19,856 bases of DNA from GWB1-37-8 sp964646925 (GCA_964646925.1 CAZYIC010000019.1:1-19856), one strand, 5' to 3'. Positions 1-6,582 are shown, counted from the stretch's first letter. Notes: generated by a model not told the origin, from the letters alone. Numbers and translations: made by a program.

Positions 1-2
1 TC

Positions 3-965
3 AACTCCGGAGAAGTTTATAGTAAATGCACAAAAGCAAACGATTGTGACGGAAAGGGACGGGCTTGTAACGAACAGGCTTTGGCAAATTTTAGAGCCTG
101 TCAGGACGCACGAAAATCTAAGGAAAACTCAAAGGAAGCTCAGGCAAATAAAGAAACTCCAAAAAAGGAAGAGAAACAAACATCTCGGGATATTACAGCC
201 TGGATTATGGAAAATAATCTGGTAACAGATGTGGCCGTGTTGGAGAAAATAGAAAGAGAAGAGCTCGACCTTAAACTTTATGGAAGAACTCCGCAGATGA
301 CCGAGGAAATTATCAAAAAAGCCCGGGAGGACTGGGAAAAAACGTTTGAACCGTCCAAAACCGAACCGGAGGAGTCATCTCTTAGGGCAAGAGTAGACTA
401 TATCAAGGGTGACGCGGATTATAAACTGTCCGGTTCCGATGAATGGATTCCGGTCAAAACCGGAGATATAATCCCTCCGGGAGCAACTTTGTTTACAGGG
501 ATGGATGCAACATTGGTCTTTAGCGTTCAAGATAAAGGTGTATTTCAAATGCTTCCCTTTACGGAAATTATCGTCAGCGAGGAGAATATAAAAGGCGCTT
601 CGCACACAGATATTAAATTGAATACAGGTGATATTGAGGTAAGCGTTGAAGGCGGAGTGTATACCTCAACTCTTCAGGTTAGCACGCCGACTTCAATTGC
701 CGGGGTCAAAGGCACGCACTTTTGGGTGAGTTACGATAAAACCAAAAAACTTTCAGTAACAGGGGTGTATAGAGGTGAAGTAGAGGTTACGGCTCGCGGA
801 GGTGATCAGTCTGCTCTTATTTCCCCGAATGGTGGTAAGCCGGGAGTAGTGGTAGTTGCCCAAAAACTTTCACTTATAAAACTTACTATTGCAGGATTGG
901 TATCGGCAGCATTCATTGGCGGAACTGTTTTATTTTTGAAGAAAAGGAGTAAGAGAAAAAAGTGA
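3..965 (+). CDS. FecR-domain membrane-anchored Cys-rich protein (5' partial)
   Basis: The reading frame is open to the left window edge, so the real start lies outside; the TTG at 81 is only an internal codon. Codons 27-110 encode a cysteine segment (C-x5-C-x6-C-x10-C) ending ALANFRAC, closely matching the modules in the next gene. A charged helical linker follows. A FecR-like beta domain runs from about 390 to 800 with the typical signatures TGDIIPPGATLFTG, VSTPTSIAGVKGTHFWV and GVYRGEVEV. The protein ends in one membrane helix (LTIAGLVSAAFIGGTVLFL) and a KKRSKRKK tail, so the bulk should lie outside the membrane. In classical FecR the domain relays a TonB/sigma signal; in CPR surface proteins its role is unknown. 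The TGA stop overlaps the next GTG start by 4 nt, which suggests translational coupling. Confidence 0.85.
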   Translation, partial: NSGEVYSKCTKANDCDGKGRACNEQALANFRACQDARKSKENSKEAQANKETPKKEEKQTSRDITAWIMENNLVTDVAVLEKIEREELDLKLYGRTPQMTEEIIKKAREDWEKTFEPSKTEPEESSLRARVDYIKGDADYKLSGSDEWIPVKTGDIIPPGATLFTGMDATLVFSVQDKGVFQMLPFTEIIVSEENIKGASHTDIKLNTGDIEVSVEGGVYTSTLQVSTPTSIAGVKGTHFWVSYDKTKKLSVTGVYRGEVEVTARGGDQSALISPNGGKPGVVVVAQKLSLIKLTIAGLVSAAFIGGTVLFLKKRSKRKK

Positions 966-2209
966 AAAAAATTGCCCTTATCATTGCTTTATTTTTCCTA
1001 CTTTTTCCTTCCAATATCAATGCTGAGCCATCAAGTTTCTGGATTGATTGCGGGAATGCGCAGGTTGATGAAAATGTTGTTTGCGGCAAGGCCAATACGC
1101 AGTGTCTTCTGGGTTGTTCGTTGGTAGCTTCTGTAGCGCGCAACGATTGTCTTGGCGCATGTGGCGATACATCAACAGCATGCATGCAGAAAGCATCGGC
1201 CAATTATAAAATTTGTATAGAGAAAGGCAAGCAGACAGCAACACCCCCTTCTATTTCAACAAAACCCGAACGGGTTGATTGTTGGAGGAAGCATATGCAG
1301 ATTACCGGCTGTCTGCCAAAATTTGCCGAATGCCTTGGCGCATGCCCCAAAAAAACCGGAGATCCCGCAGCTCAAATCTGCGCAACTGCCTGCGGTAAGG
1401 AATCCAGCGACTGCACCGATAGGGCGCTCGCCAATTATAGAGCTTGTGAGAATACCAATAAGCAAGGACAGGCTGCTTCTGAAACAAAAAAGCTGGAGTT
1501 AACATCGGGGACGCTGGAACAGAATTTAGAAAATATAGCAAAGACTCAAAAAACAATCGATGAGTGTCCGCCGCCAAGAGTACCAAGCGAAAGCGCGTGT
1601 GTTAGCGACGCTCTGTCGAAATTCGGACTTCCAGACTATCTTAAAGACGTAGTCATCGAAACTGATTTTACCGATGTAATTGTACTTGATAGTTCGAAGA
1701 TGCAAGTTATATCACTTCCGGATGGAATAAAATCTGCTCCGGATTATATGCGAAACACCATATCTTCAAATTTTGATTATTTAAAAGAGGAGTTCGCGAT
1801 AGATGAATCACAGCTTCCGATTATAAATTTATTACCTGTTAACGTCCCTGAAGAGCGCATGCCCGAACAGTCTTATTCTATTGTTGAAAGCGAAGGGTTG
1901 TCTTCGGTAGCTGTTGTGCCGTCGAAGACAGAATTAAACCGTTCCGGTTATTACGGAAGTTGGCAGCCGTTAGTTGTTTTAGATAAAGACGCTAATAGTA
2001 TAGTGTCCGTAGGAGGGCCGGCAGTATCCAATGCTACAAAAATGGCTCTTGATTCAAATGCCAAAGTTACCTTGCTTGACCGTGACAATAAGAGTGTAAT
2101 GGAGATAAGTAAGGGAGCAAAAGTAGTCGTGGCCGGAATGGCTGCAGACGACACAATTGAAGCAGCGCAAGATTTCATTTCTAAATTAAAGAATTTAGAC
2201 GACAAATAA
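962..2209 (+). CDS. Secreted protein with two eight-cysteine modules
   Basis: A clear signal peptide opens the 415-residue protein (MKKIALIIALFFLLFPSNINA, likely cut before EPSS). Two tandem cysteine modules follow, at residues 30-85 and 107-162, each with eight Cys at almost identical spacing (10-6-3-10-3-6-10 and 9-6-3-11-3-6-10) and each ending in an ANY-x2-C motif. Two more Cys occur at 202 and 213. Residues 220-330 are unrecognised. The C-terminal 80 residues (ALDSNAKVTLLDRDNKSVMEISKGAKVVV) resemble the first half of a FecR domain, and the second half is encoded by the next gene. There is no membrane anchor of its own. The GTG start overlaps the previous stop (GTGA); a GGAG lies about 13 nt upstream. 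The function is unknown; I infer a disulfide-rich exported protein. Confidence 0.85.
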   Translation: MKKIALIIALFFLLFPSNINAEPSSFWIDCGNAQVDENVVCGKANTQCLLGCSLVASVARNDCLGACGDTSTACMQKASANYKICIEKGKQTATPPSISTKPERVDCWRKHMQITGCLPKFAECLGACPKKTGDPAAQICATACGKESSDCTDRALANYRACENTNKQGQAASETKKLELTSGTLEQNLENIAKTQKTIDECPPPRVPSESACVSDALSKFGLPDYLKDVVIETDFTDVIVLDSSKMQVISLPDGIKSAPDYMRNTISSNFDYLKEEFAIDESQLPIINLLPVNVPEERMPEQSYSIVESEGLSSVAVVPSKTELNRSGYYGSWQPLVVLDKDANSIVSVGGPAVSNATKMALDSNAKVTLLDRDNKSVMEISKGAKVVVAGMAADDTIEAAQDFISKLKNLDDK

Positions 2210-2210
2210 T

Positions 2211-2672
2211 ATGGCAAAACTAACACCGGTTTACTATTTGGAGTCAGGGCAAGTAAAATTTTGGCAGGAAAGTAGTTCCATAGCATCAGCTACTGTTATT
2301 ACGCCTAATGCAATTGTGGCAAAAAAACAAAGCCTTGCGAGCATTTCTTACGATCCTTACAAAAAACAGACAGTTGTAGCCGTATATAAAGGTGAAGCTG
2401 AAGTAGCGGATTTGGGAACAGGCAAAAAATTTTTACTTAAGCCAACCGACGACGGTAAGCCCCGCGTTGCGATTATATCGTTTAATTCTTCCTCTCCGGC
2501 GCAGGAGTCTAAGCAGGCTTTACCCGGTCAATCGAATTTGGGATTTAATATAAGCGTATTGGTCGCAGCCGGAGTTGCGATTGCTGTTTTGGGATACTTA
2601 ATCATAAAGAAAAAATCTTATTTGTTAGGTCTATATAATAAAGTTAAGCAAAAATTCAAAAAACATGAATAA
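2211..2672 (+). CDS. Half FecR-like domain with C-terminal membrane anchor
   Basis: This 153-residue protein has no signal peptide. Residues 7-63 align with the second half of the FecR domain in the first gene: LESGQVKF matches LNTGDIEV, and SYDPYKKQTVVAVYKGEAEV matches SYDKTKKLSVTGVYRGEVEV. DGKPRVAII then matches GGKPGVVVV. A membrane helix follows at about residues 110-131 (ISVLVAAGVAIAVLGYLII), then a lysine-rich tail. It begins 1 nt after the preceding stop in another frame, with no visible Shine-Dalgarno site. Without a signal peptide it is unclear how the domain would be exported alone, so it may be the 3' part of a gene split by a frameshift. It may also be a coupled second subunit or result from a sequencing error. 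Confidence 0.75.
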   Translation: MAKLTPVYYLESGQVKFWQESSSIASATVITPNAIVAKKQSLASISYDPYKKQTVVAVYKGEAEVADLGTGKKFLLKPTDDGKPRVAIISFNSSSPAQESKQALPGQSNLGFNISVLVAAGVAIAVLGYLIIKKKSYLLGLYNKVKQKFKKHE

Positions 2673-2976
2673 ATTAATTGCCGCTTATATTTTTGGGATA
2701 TTGTCTTTTGTGATGGTAATGACCGGTATATTCAGTTTGTTTTTATCAATCCCGGGACTTATTTTAGCTATTATATCGTTTGGAATGCCGGAGAAAAAAA
2801 TCGTTATTCCTCTTGGATATCAGGGAAGAGTGGGGAAGAAAAGGATTAGCGCGCAGCCCTTTATAACTACCCGATATTTATCTTATATTGCAGTAGGTCT
2901 AAACATTTTTAGCATTGCGGTATCTCTTTTTGCAACAGCAGTTATTGCCGCATTATTTACCGCCGGAGCAAGATAA
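2665..2976 (+). CDS. Small multi-pass membrane protein, unknown function
   Basis: The product is 103 residues and mostly hydrophobic. Helices are visible at about residues 3-26 and 28-41, and a longer hydrophobic stretch spans 70-100. Between them lies a short basic loop (GYQGRVGKKRISAQPF). I recognise no family. The start overlaps the end of the preceding gene by 8 nt in another frame, so it probably belongs to the same transcript and may act at the membrane with the FecR-type proteins. The stop lies only 2 nt from the stop of the convergent gene on the other strand, with no obvious terminator between them. Confidence 0.7.
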   Translation: MNKLIAAYIFGILSFVMVMTGIFSLFLSIPGLILAIISFGMPEKKIVIPLGYQGRVGKKRISAQPFITTRYLSYIAVGLNIFSIAVSLFATAVIAALFTAGAR

Positions 2977-2978
2977 TC

Positions 2979-3767
2979 TTAAAATTGTTTTTCTACAGTT
3001 CCTGTTATTTTGTCTACCTTGTACCAATTGAATGTTGCTGTGTGTCCGTTTATAATTTCATAAGCTTGAACTGAATACGAATCATTTTCTTCACCGTTTA
3101 CCGCAATCAAACCGTTAGGAACTCTTTTTAGATAATCTATTACTTCCGGTAGTGCTCTAATTTTGGCAATTGCTTGTTCTTTTGAAATTGCGTTATTTTC
3201 GGCATTGTCAAATTTAAGAGATTTTAACATATGGAGACCTGCATTTTCGTAAGCTGCTTTGTTTTTATCCGGTCCTTGTGCAAACATAGCTACTCCACGC
3301 ACTTTTCCATTTATTTCTGTGTAAAAATATGTCATGCAGCCCAGACCGCATGCATAGACTGTCTGATATGTGTGCCCACTTAATGTATCTTGTGAGAATT
3401 CAGATTTATTACCGTAATATTCTCTAACCCATGTCGCAAGATCCCTATCTACACTAAATGGTTTTGAAATAGCAATCTGAGCTCCATCTGTGAGTTCAGT
3501 GTTTTCTTTTTGAGTAGGCCCGGATATTCCAAAAGCAATTGCATCTCCATTTTCAAAAACCTGCGTGTCATTACGGATCTTCCACGCCTGCGGATATTGA
3601 ATGCTGAAGCCATACGTTGGGTCTTGATATGTAGAATAATTTACTAATGATTGCTGCGGCTGGGGAGTGCTATTATTTAACACACCAAATCCTACAAAAA
3701 ATATCAACACTATTCCCAATACAATAATCCATTTCAATCGGGGTCTTTTTTGCTTTTTTCTTGCCAT
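2979..3767 (-). CDS. Membrane-anchored protein with PsbP-like domain, unknown function
   Basis: The start was placed at the ATG at 3767 (MARKKQKRPRLKWIIVL) rather than 36 nt upstream, because a TACAAT box ends 6 nt before it and the resulting N-terminus is a typical basic segment followed by one membrane helix (WIIVLGIVLIFFVGFGVL). The outer part starts YSTYQDPTYGFSIQYPQAWKI, a pattern common in PsbP-like or lipoprotein-type domains. The last 70 residues (from AISKEQAIAKI to the terminal EKQF) form a second small domain that may be PepSY-like. A CGLGC motif in the middle could form a disulfide. The function is unknown; this is probably an extracytoplasmic protein of 262 residues. Confidence 0.75.
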   Translation of the reverse strand: MARKKQKRPRLKWIIVLGIVLIFFVGFGVLNNSTPQPQQSLVNYSTYQDPTYGFSIQYPQAWKIRNDTQVFENGDAIAFGISGPTQKENTELTDGAQIAISKPFSVDRDLATWVREYYGNKSEFSQDTLSGHTYQTVYACGLGCMTYFYTEINGKVRGVAMFAQGPDKNKAAYENAGLHMLKSLKFDNAENNAISKEQAIAKIRALPEVIDYLKRVPNGLIAVNGEENDSYSVQAYEIINGHTATFNWYKVDKITGTVEKQF

Positions 3768-3773
3768 AAGATT

Positions 3774-3779
3774 ATTGTA
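3774..3779 (-). promoter_or_regulatory. -10 box, leaderless start of the 2979-3767 gene
   Basis: Read on the minus strand this is TACAAT, with 6 nt (AATCTT) before the ATG at 3767. No clear -35 hexamer or Shine-Dalgarno site is present, so the transcript probably begins at or next to the start codon. Confidence 0.5.
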
Positions 3780-3810
3780 ATCAAGAATTATTCCCAAAAG
3801 CAATAGGGGG

Positions 3811-3826
3811 TAAAATTCCCTAAACC
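3811..3826 (+). repeat. Boundary element copy A
   Basis: TAAAATTCCCTAAACC, the most divergent of four same-orientation copies. It lies 31 nt (start to start) upstream of the TAGAAT box of the permease gene. The flanks form a short TAGGG/CCCTA hairpin around it. Confidence 0.5.
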
Positions 3827-3841
3827 AACATTTGAATTTGA

Positions 3842-3847
3842 TAGAAT
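3842..3847 (+). promoter_or_regulatory. Extended -10 box of the TSUP permease gene
   Basis: TGATAGAAT forms an extended -10 (TGn plus TAGAAT). Six nucleotides separate it from the GTG at 3854, so the mRNA is probably leaderless. This also supports the chosen start. Confidence 0.5.
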
Positions 3848-3853
3848 AGATAA

Positions 3854-4576
3854 GTGGTACTTTTATTTTTTATATCAGCTTTAATATCGGAAATTATTGG
3901 AACTATTGCCGGATTTGGTTCTTCGACTGTTTTTTTACCTTTGGCTTTGTTATTTTTTGATTTCAAAACAGCATTGGTTCTTGTTGCGATATTCCATATT
4001 TTTGGCAATATCGGCAGAATCAGTTTTTTTAGACATGGATTAGATAAACGCACGCTCTTAATTTTTGGAATTCCCAGCGTAGTCCTTACTTTTCTAGGCG
4101 CATTATTAGTTAACTATATCCCTCAAGATTTATTGAAAGGCATTCTTGGAGTTTTTCTTGCAATTTATGCAGTCATATTTTTGTGGAGAGAAAATGTAAG
4201 AGTTAAATCATCAGTTTTTAATTCTATTGTTGGGGGAGGATTGTCGGGTTTTTTGGCTGGCCTTATTGGAACAGGCGGAGCAATAAGAGGAGCGTTTTTA
4301 ACAGCTTTCGGATTGCCGAAAGAAAGATATATTGCTACAGCCGCCGCAATAGCATTGGCAGTTGACTTTACAAGAATTCCGGTATATTTTACACAGGGAT
4401 TTTTGAACGGAGAATTTTATGCATACATTCCATTCCTGCTTGTAATTGCGCTTGCAGGATCATTTACGGGGAAACAGATAATTAAAAAAGTTGCTCAAAA
4501 AAAGTTCAAAAAGATAGTTCTAATAGCAATTTTAATAGTCGGAGCTAAATTCGTATACGATTTTCTGTCCCACTAG
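3854..4576 (+). CDS. TSUP (TauE/SafE) family membrane permease
   Basis: The 240-residue protein is almost wholly hydrophobic with about 7-8 helices. It shows the internal duplication typical of the TauE/SafE family: GTIAGFGSSTVFLPLALLFF in the first half and GFLAGLIGTGGAIRGAFLTA in the second, where the Gly-rich TSUP signature is expected. TSUP members export or import sulfite, sulfoacetate, thiosulfate or other organic anions; the substrate here cannot be told from sequence. The GTG start follows an extended -10 box by 6 nt. The gene stands alone between two copies of the TAAAATTCCCC element and is followed by a weak hairpin and T tract. The length is close to the usual 240-270 residues. Confidence 0.88.
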   Translation: MVLLFFISALISEIIGTIAGFGSSTVFLPLALLFFDFKTALVLVAIFHIFGNIGRISFFRHGLDKRTLLIFGIPSVVLTFLGALLVNYIPQDLLKGILGVFLAIYAVIFLWRENVRVKSSVFNSIVGGGLSGFLAGLIGTGGAIRGAFLTAFGLPKERYIATAAAIALAVDFTRIPVYFTQGFLNGEFYAYIPFLLVIALAGSFTGKQIIKKVAQKKFKKIVLIAILIVGAKFVYDFLSH

Positions 4577-4577
4577 A

Positions 4578-4609
4578 GAGGGGTAAAATTCCCCAACCTC
4601 GTCTTTTTT
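4578..4609 (+). terminator. Possible Rho-independent terminator after the TSUP gene
   Basis: GAGG (4578-4581) can pair with CCTC (4597-4600), with GG/CC inside the stem, followed by GTC and seven T. The stem is short and the site overlaps boundary element copy B, so it is only a candidate. Confidence 0.35.
4584..4598 (+). repeat. Boundary element copy B
   Basis: TAAAATTCCCCAACC, 29 nt (start to start) upstream of the TATAAT box at 4613. GGGG immediately precedes it and can pair with its CCCC. Confidence 0.55.
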
Positions 4610-4612
4610 TGA

Positions 4613-4618
4613 TATAAT
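4613..4618 (+). promoter_or_regulatory. Extended -10 box upstream of the 4649 gene
   Basis: TGATATAAT gives a perfect TATAAT with an extended TGn. The ATG lies 30 nt downstream, so unlike most promoters here this one would yield a short leader of about 24 nt. That leader has no visible Shine-Dalgarno site. Confidence 0.55.
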
Positions 4619-4648
4619 CTTTTTAGTAATTTATTTAATTAAGTTTAT

Positions 4649-5587
4649 ATGGAAAAAGGCGCGTCCGGGAGTAATTGGGAGGTTTCATTAGTAAGGGAAT
4701 ATCAAGCCTTTGCGCAAGTCCTTGCGCAAGGAGAAGATTCTCTTGGAGAAAGAAGATTAGGCTATGCTAAGGCCGTTAGGTCTAAATATTATGCATTTTG
4801 GGGGAAGGCGAAAGGATATATGCCGACTGCAATACCTTTGGAAAAAAGACAGGGTTCATTTACGGATTTCAGTGCTGCTGCCGGCGCAGGTGCTGGAGTA
4901 ATCTCATTTCCTGCGGAAACGTATTATTTGCCAGGGACAAACGAAGTATTGCGAATTAGCCCGGGTATCGGAAGAAGTAGCCCCAAAATTCCTTCAGAAT
5001 ATTATCCGGAAAGTGAAAATTTCGTAGGAATAGATGTTCTGAAAAAAGAAGGGCTTGATAAAGGAGTGTTCTTCGATCAGATAGAAGAAGGAATAGGGTA
5101 TCCTCGCGGAGAGTTGACTCCTGGCGAAATAGAGATAATTCTGGCAGGATCAGCTGCTCAATTAAAAACTAGTCCCGAAAGCGATTCTTTTGTTACGTTA
5201 GCGCAGAAGTTAAGCGATCTAAAAAAACAAGAGTTGCAGAACGAAGAAGAAATGGGAGATGGGATAAGACAAAAAGTTTCAAAAATAATTGATACGCTTC
5301 CTCCTGAACTTTTAAAAAAAATGCCAAACGTAGTATCTCTATTGGGAGATTTAAGTTTATTACAACAAGGAAAAGCTTTATTTTTTGTAAAAGATAGTAT
5401 AACCATGATTACAGCTGATTACCCAGGAAGAGGCAAAGAAGAAGTCAGACGCGAAGATTTGACAAGCGTAGAGCCAGCTCCAGCAGCATTATGGATAGAT
5501 TATGGGATGAAAATTATAGACAATTTGTTGAGTTTTCTTCCTCGAGATTTAAGGCGGAAAATCGAACACCCCGGAAGAAATTTTTAA
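4649..5587 (+). CDS. Hypothetical protein, no recognised family
   Basis: The ATG frame encodes 312 residues, preceded by a good promoter and followed by TAA. It is hydrophilic, with no signal peptide or convincing membrane helix, although AAAGAGAGVISF at about 76-87 is a small hydrophobic stretch. The N-terminal 60 residues look helical (SLVREYQAFAQVLAQGEDSL). The centre contains acidic and Tyr/Pro-rich segments, and a Lys/Glu-rich helix occurs near 185-215. The C-terminal end (SFLPRDLRRKIEHPGRNF) is basic. I see no catalytic motif. It sits in the accessory stretch flanked by element copies B and C. It may be a lineage-restricted cytoplasmic protein. Confidence 0.7.
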   Translation: MEKGASGSNWEVSLVREYQAFAQVLAQGEDSLGERRLGYAKAVRSKYYAFWGKAKGYMPTAIPLEKRQGSFTDFSAAAGAGAGVISFPAETYYLPGTNEVLRISPGIGRSSPKIPSEYYPESENFVGIDVLKKEGLDKGVFFDQIEEGIGYPRGELTPGEIEIILAGSAAQLKTSPESDSFVTLAQKLSDLKKQELQNEEEMGDGIRQKVSKIIDTLPPELLKKMPNVVSLLGDLSLLQQGKALFFVKDSITMITADYPGRGKEEVRREDLTSVEPAPAALWIDYGMKIIDNLLSFLPRDLRRKIEHPGRNF

Positions 5588-5598
5588 TAGAATCTTGC

Positions 5599-5615
5599 TA
5601 AAATTCCCCAACCCC
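5599..5615 (+). repeat. Boundary element copy C
   Basis: TAAAATTCCCCAACCCC. TGC precedes TAAAAT, so the element could itself be read as an extended -10 box. It lies 40 nt (start to start) upstream of TATAAT at 5639. Confidence 0.55.
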
Positions 5616-5620
5616 ATTTT

Positions 5621-5644
5621 GAATTTTTAAAATTCTGCTATAAT
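5621..5644 (+). promoter_or_regulatory. Orphan extended -10 promoter with a palindrome
   Basis: GAATTTT-T-AAAATTC (5621-5635) is a perfect 7-bp palindrome abutting TGCTATAAT (5636-5644). No + strand gene follows: the next gene is the 3' end of the abiEii-like gene on the minus strand. Transcription from here would be antisense to that gene. Confidence 0.4.
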
Positions 5645-5665
5645 CTTCTGATTTTCTAAGAAATT

Positions 5666-6331
5666 CTAGGCGAGGATTTTGTCTTTAAATTTTTTTGCTT
5701 CCTTAATAAAAAAATCAACCATGGATTGTTCGCTGAAGGGGACAAGCATCTTGGGAAAATCTGTAAATTCTTTCACGCGCATAAATTGGCTGGCAAGAGT
5801 TAGTGGATCTATATGCCAGTCAAATTTTGCTTTAGCGTCTAAAATCAACTTATCAATAGATAAATCCTTATTTTTCAGTATGAAGTATAGATCAATATAA
5901 TCTCTTGCTCTGGGTTTCATAAAAAGTGTATGGACTTTATTTGCAGCAATATCATGAATGCTGTCAACTTGAATATTTTTTAACAGAGTACCTTTTTCAA
6001 TTTGGGGAAACGGATAGTAATTAAAGTCAACTTTTAATTTTTCACCATCACGGAAATTAAGTATGTATGTAAAAAGTCCCAAGAATTGGATTCTTTCAAT
6101 ATTTTTAACCTTGAGCTTTGGAGAAATTTTTCTTAGAAATGCATCTGCTGCATTTGGATCAACTTCTTGATGTTCGGAAAAAAGATCTATGTCTTCGGAG
6201 AGTCTATGATGCAAATAGAATTCCGCAAGAGCAGTTCCGCCTGTAAGGTAGAAATTTCTGGTTATTGATTTTTCTTGCTGGATACATTCCAGAAAGTTAA
6301 GTTGTTTGGGAGTGAGTATTGTTTTTCCCAT
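5666..6331 (-). CDS. AbiEii/AbiGii-type nucleotidyltransferase (putative toxin)
   Basis: The 221-residue product shows the AbiEii series of motifs: GGTAL at 31-35 with SEDIDLF at 45-51 (nucleotidyltransferase metal-binding Asp47 and Asp49), KVDF with Asp102, D-x2-A-x2-K around 127-132, and RARDYIDLYFIL at 141-152. In type IV AbiE systems this protein is the toxin, a nucleotidyltransferase acting on RNA such as tRNA 3' ends, counteracted by an antitoxin gene upstream. Here the start overlaps the upstream small ORF by 70 nt, so translation is coupled. The length is somewhat shorter than AbiEii of Streptococcus (about 300 residues) but normal for stand-alone short members. The function in cell defence or stress is inferred, not shown. 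Confidence 0.85.
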   Translation of the reverse strand: MGKTILTPKQLNFLECIQQEKSITRNFYLTGGTALAEFYLHHRLSEDIDLFSEHQEVDPNAADAFLRKISPKLKVKNIERIQFLGLFTYILNFRDGEKLKVDFNYYPFPQIEKGTLLKNIQVDSIHDIAANKVHTLFMKPRARDYIDLYFILKNKDLSIDKLILDAKAKFDWHIDPLTLASQFMRVKEFTDFPKMLVPFSEQSMVDFFIKEAKKFKDKILA

Positions 6332-6522
6332 AGCAAATATTCTAAAAGACGTTTCTTATACGGATCTATATTATTTTTAATTTGCGTCCAATATTTAACT
6401 AAAGTATTCTTTCGGAGTTTTTGTCCGTCTAAACCATAGTTTATCATCTGGGTAAGCTTCCAGCTTGTATATTTTTTTTTATTTTGTTTAAATTTGGCTG
6501 TATCCGTAGACCAGTTATACAC
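6262..6522 (-). CDS. Small protein upstream of the AbiEii-like gene (candidate antitoxin)
   Basis: An 86-residue ORF begins at a GTG 6 nt downstream of a minus-strand TATAAT and overlaps the following abiEii-like gene by 70 nt. Residues 20-70 (YTSWKLTQMINYGL ... DPYKKRLLEYLLWEK) resemble short Trp-rich proteins that I associate with AbiEii genes in CPR genomes, but I cannot name a Pfam family with certainty. It does not look like the winged-helix AbiEi antitoxin, which is over 200 residues. Position and coupling make it the natural candidate antitoxin; this is inference. The 14-residue basic stretch after NWSTDTAKF could contact nucleic acid. Confidence 0.65.
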   Translation of the reverse strand: MYNWSTDTAKFKQNKKKYTSWKLTQMINYGLDGQKLRKNTLVKYWTQIKNNIDPYKKRLLEYLLWEKQYSLPNNLTFWNVSSKKNQ

Positions 6523-6528
6523 TCATAC

Positions 6529-6534
6529 ATTATA
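6529..6534 (-). promoter_or_regulatory. Extended -10 box of the AbiE-like module
   Basis: On the minus strand TGGTATAAT is followed after 6 nt by the GTG at 6522. This indicates a leaderless mRNA carrying the small protein and the AbiEii-like gene. Confidence 0.6.
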
Positions 6535-6566
6535 CCATTTTTTTGCATACGATTCATGCTATTTGA

Positions 6567-6582
6567 TAAAATTCCCAACCCC
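6567..6582 (+). repeat. Boundary element copy D
   Basis: TAAAATTCCCAACCCC preceded by TGA. A weak TATTAC box lies 28 nt downstream (start to start). It lies upstream of the frameshifted YunG-like gene. Confidence 0.5.

Noticed and set aside
81..965. TTG at 81 as the start of the first gene
   Set aside because: The frame is open to position 3 and the upstream residues complete the cysteine module, so the gene is cut by the window edge.
3811..6582. Integron with attC sites
   Set aside because: The elements are about 16 bp without the paired R/L boxes and long hairpins of attC, and no integrase is in the window. The cassette idea is kept only as one hypothesis.
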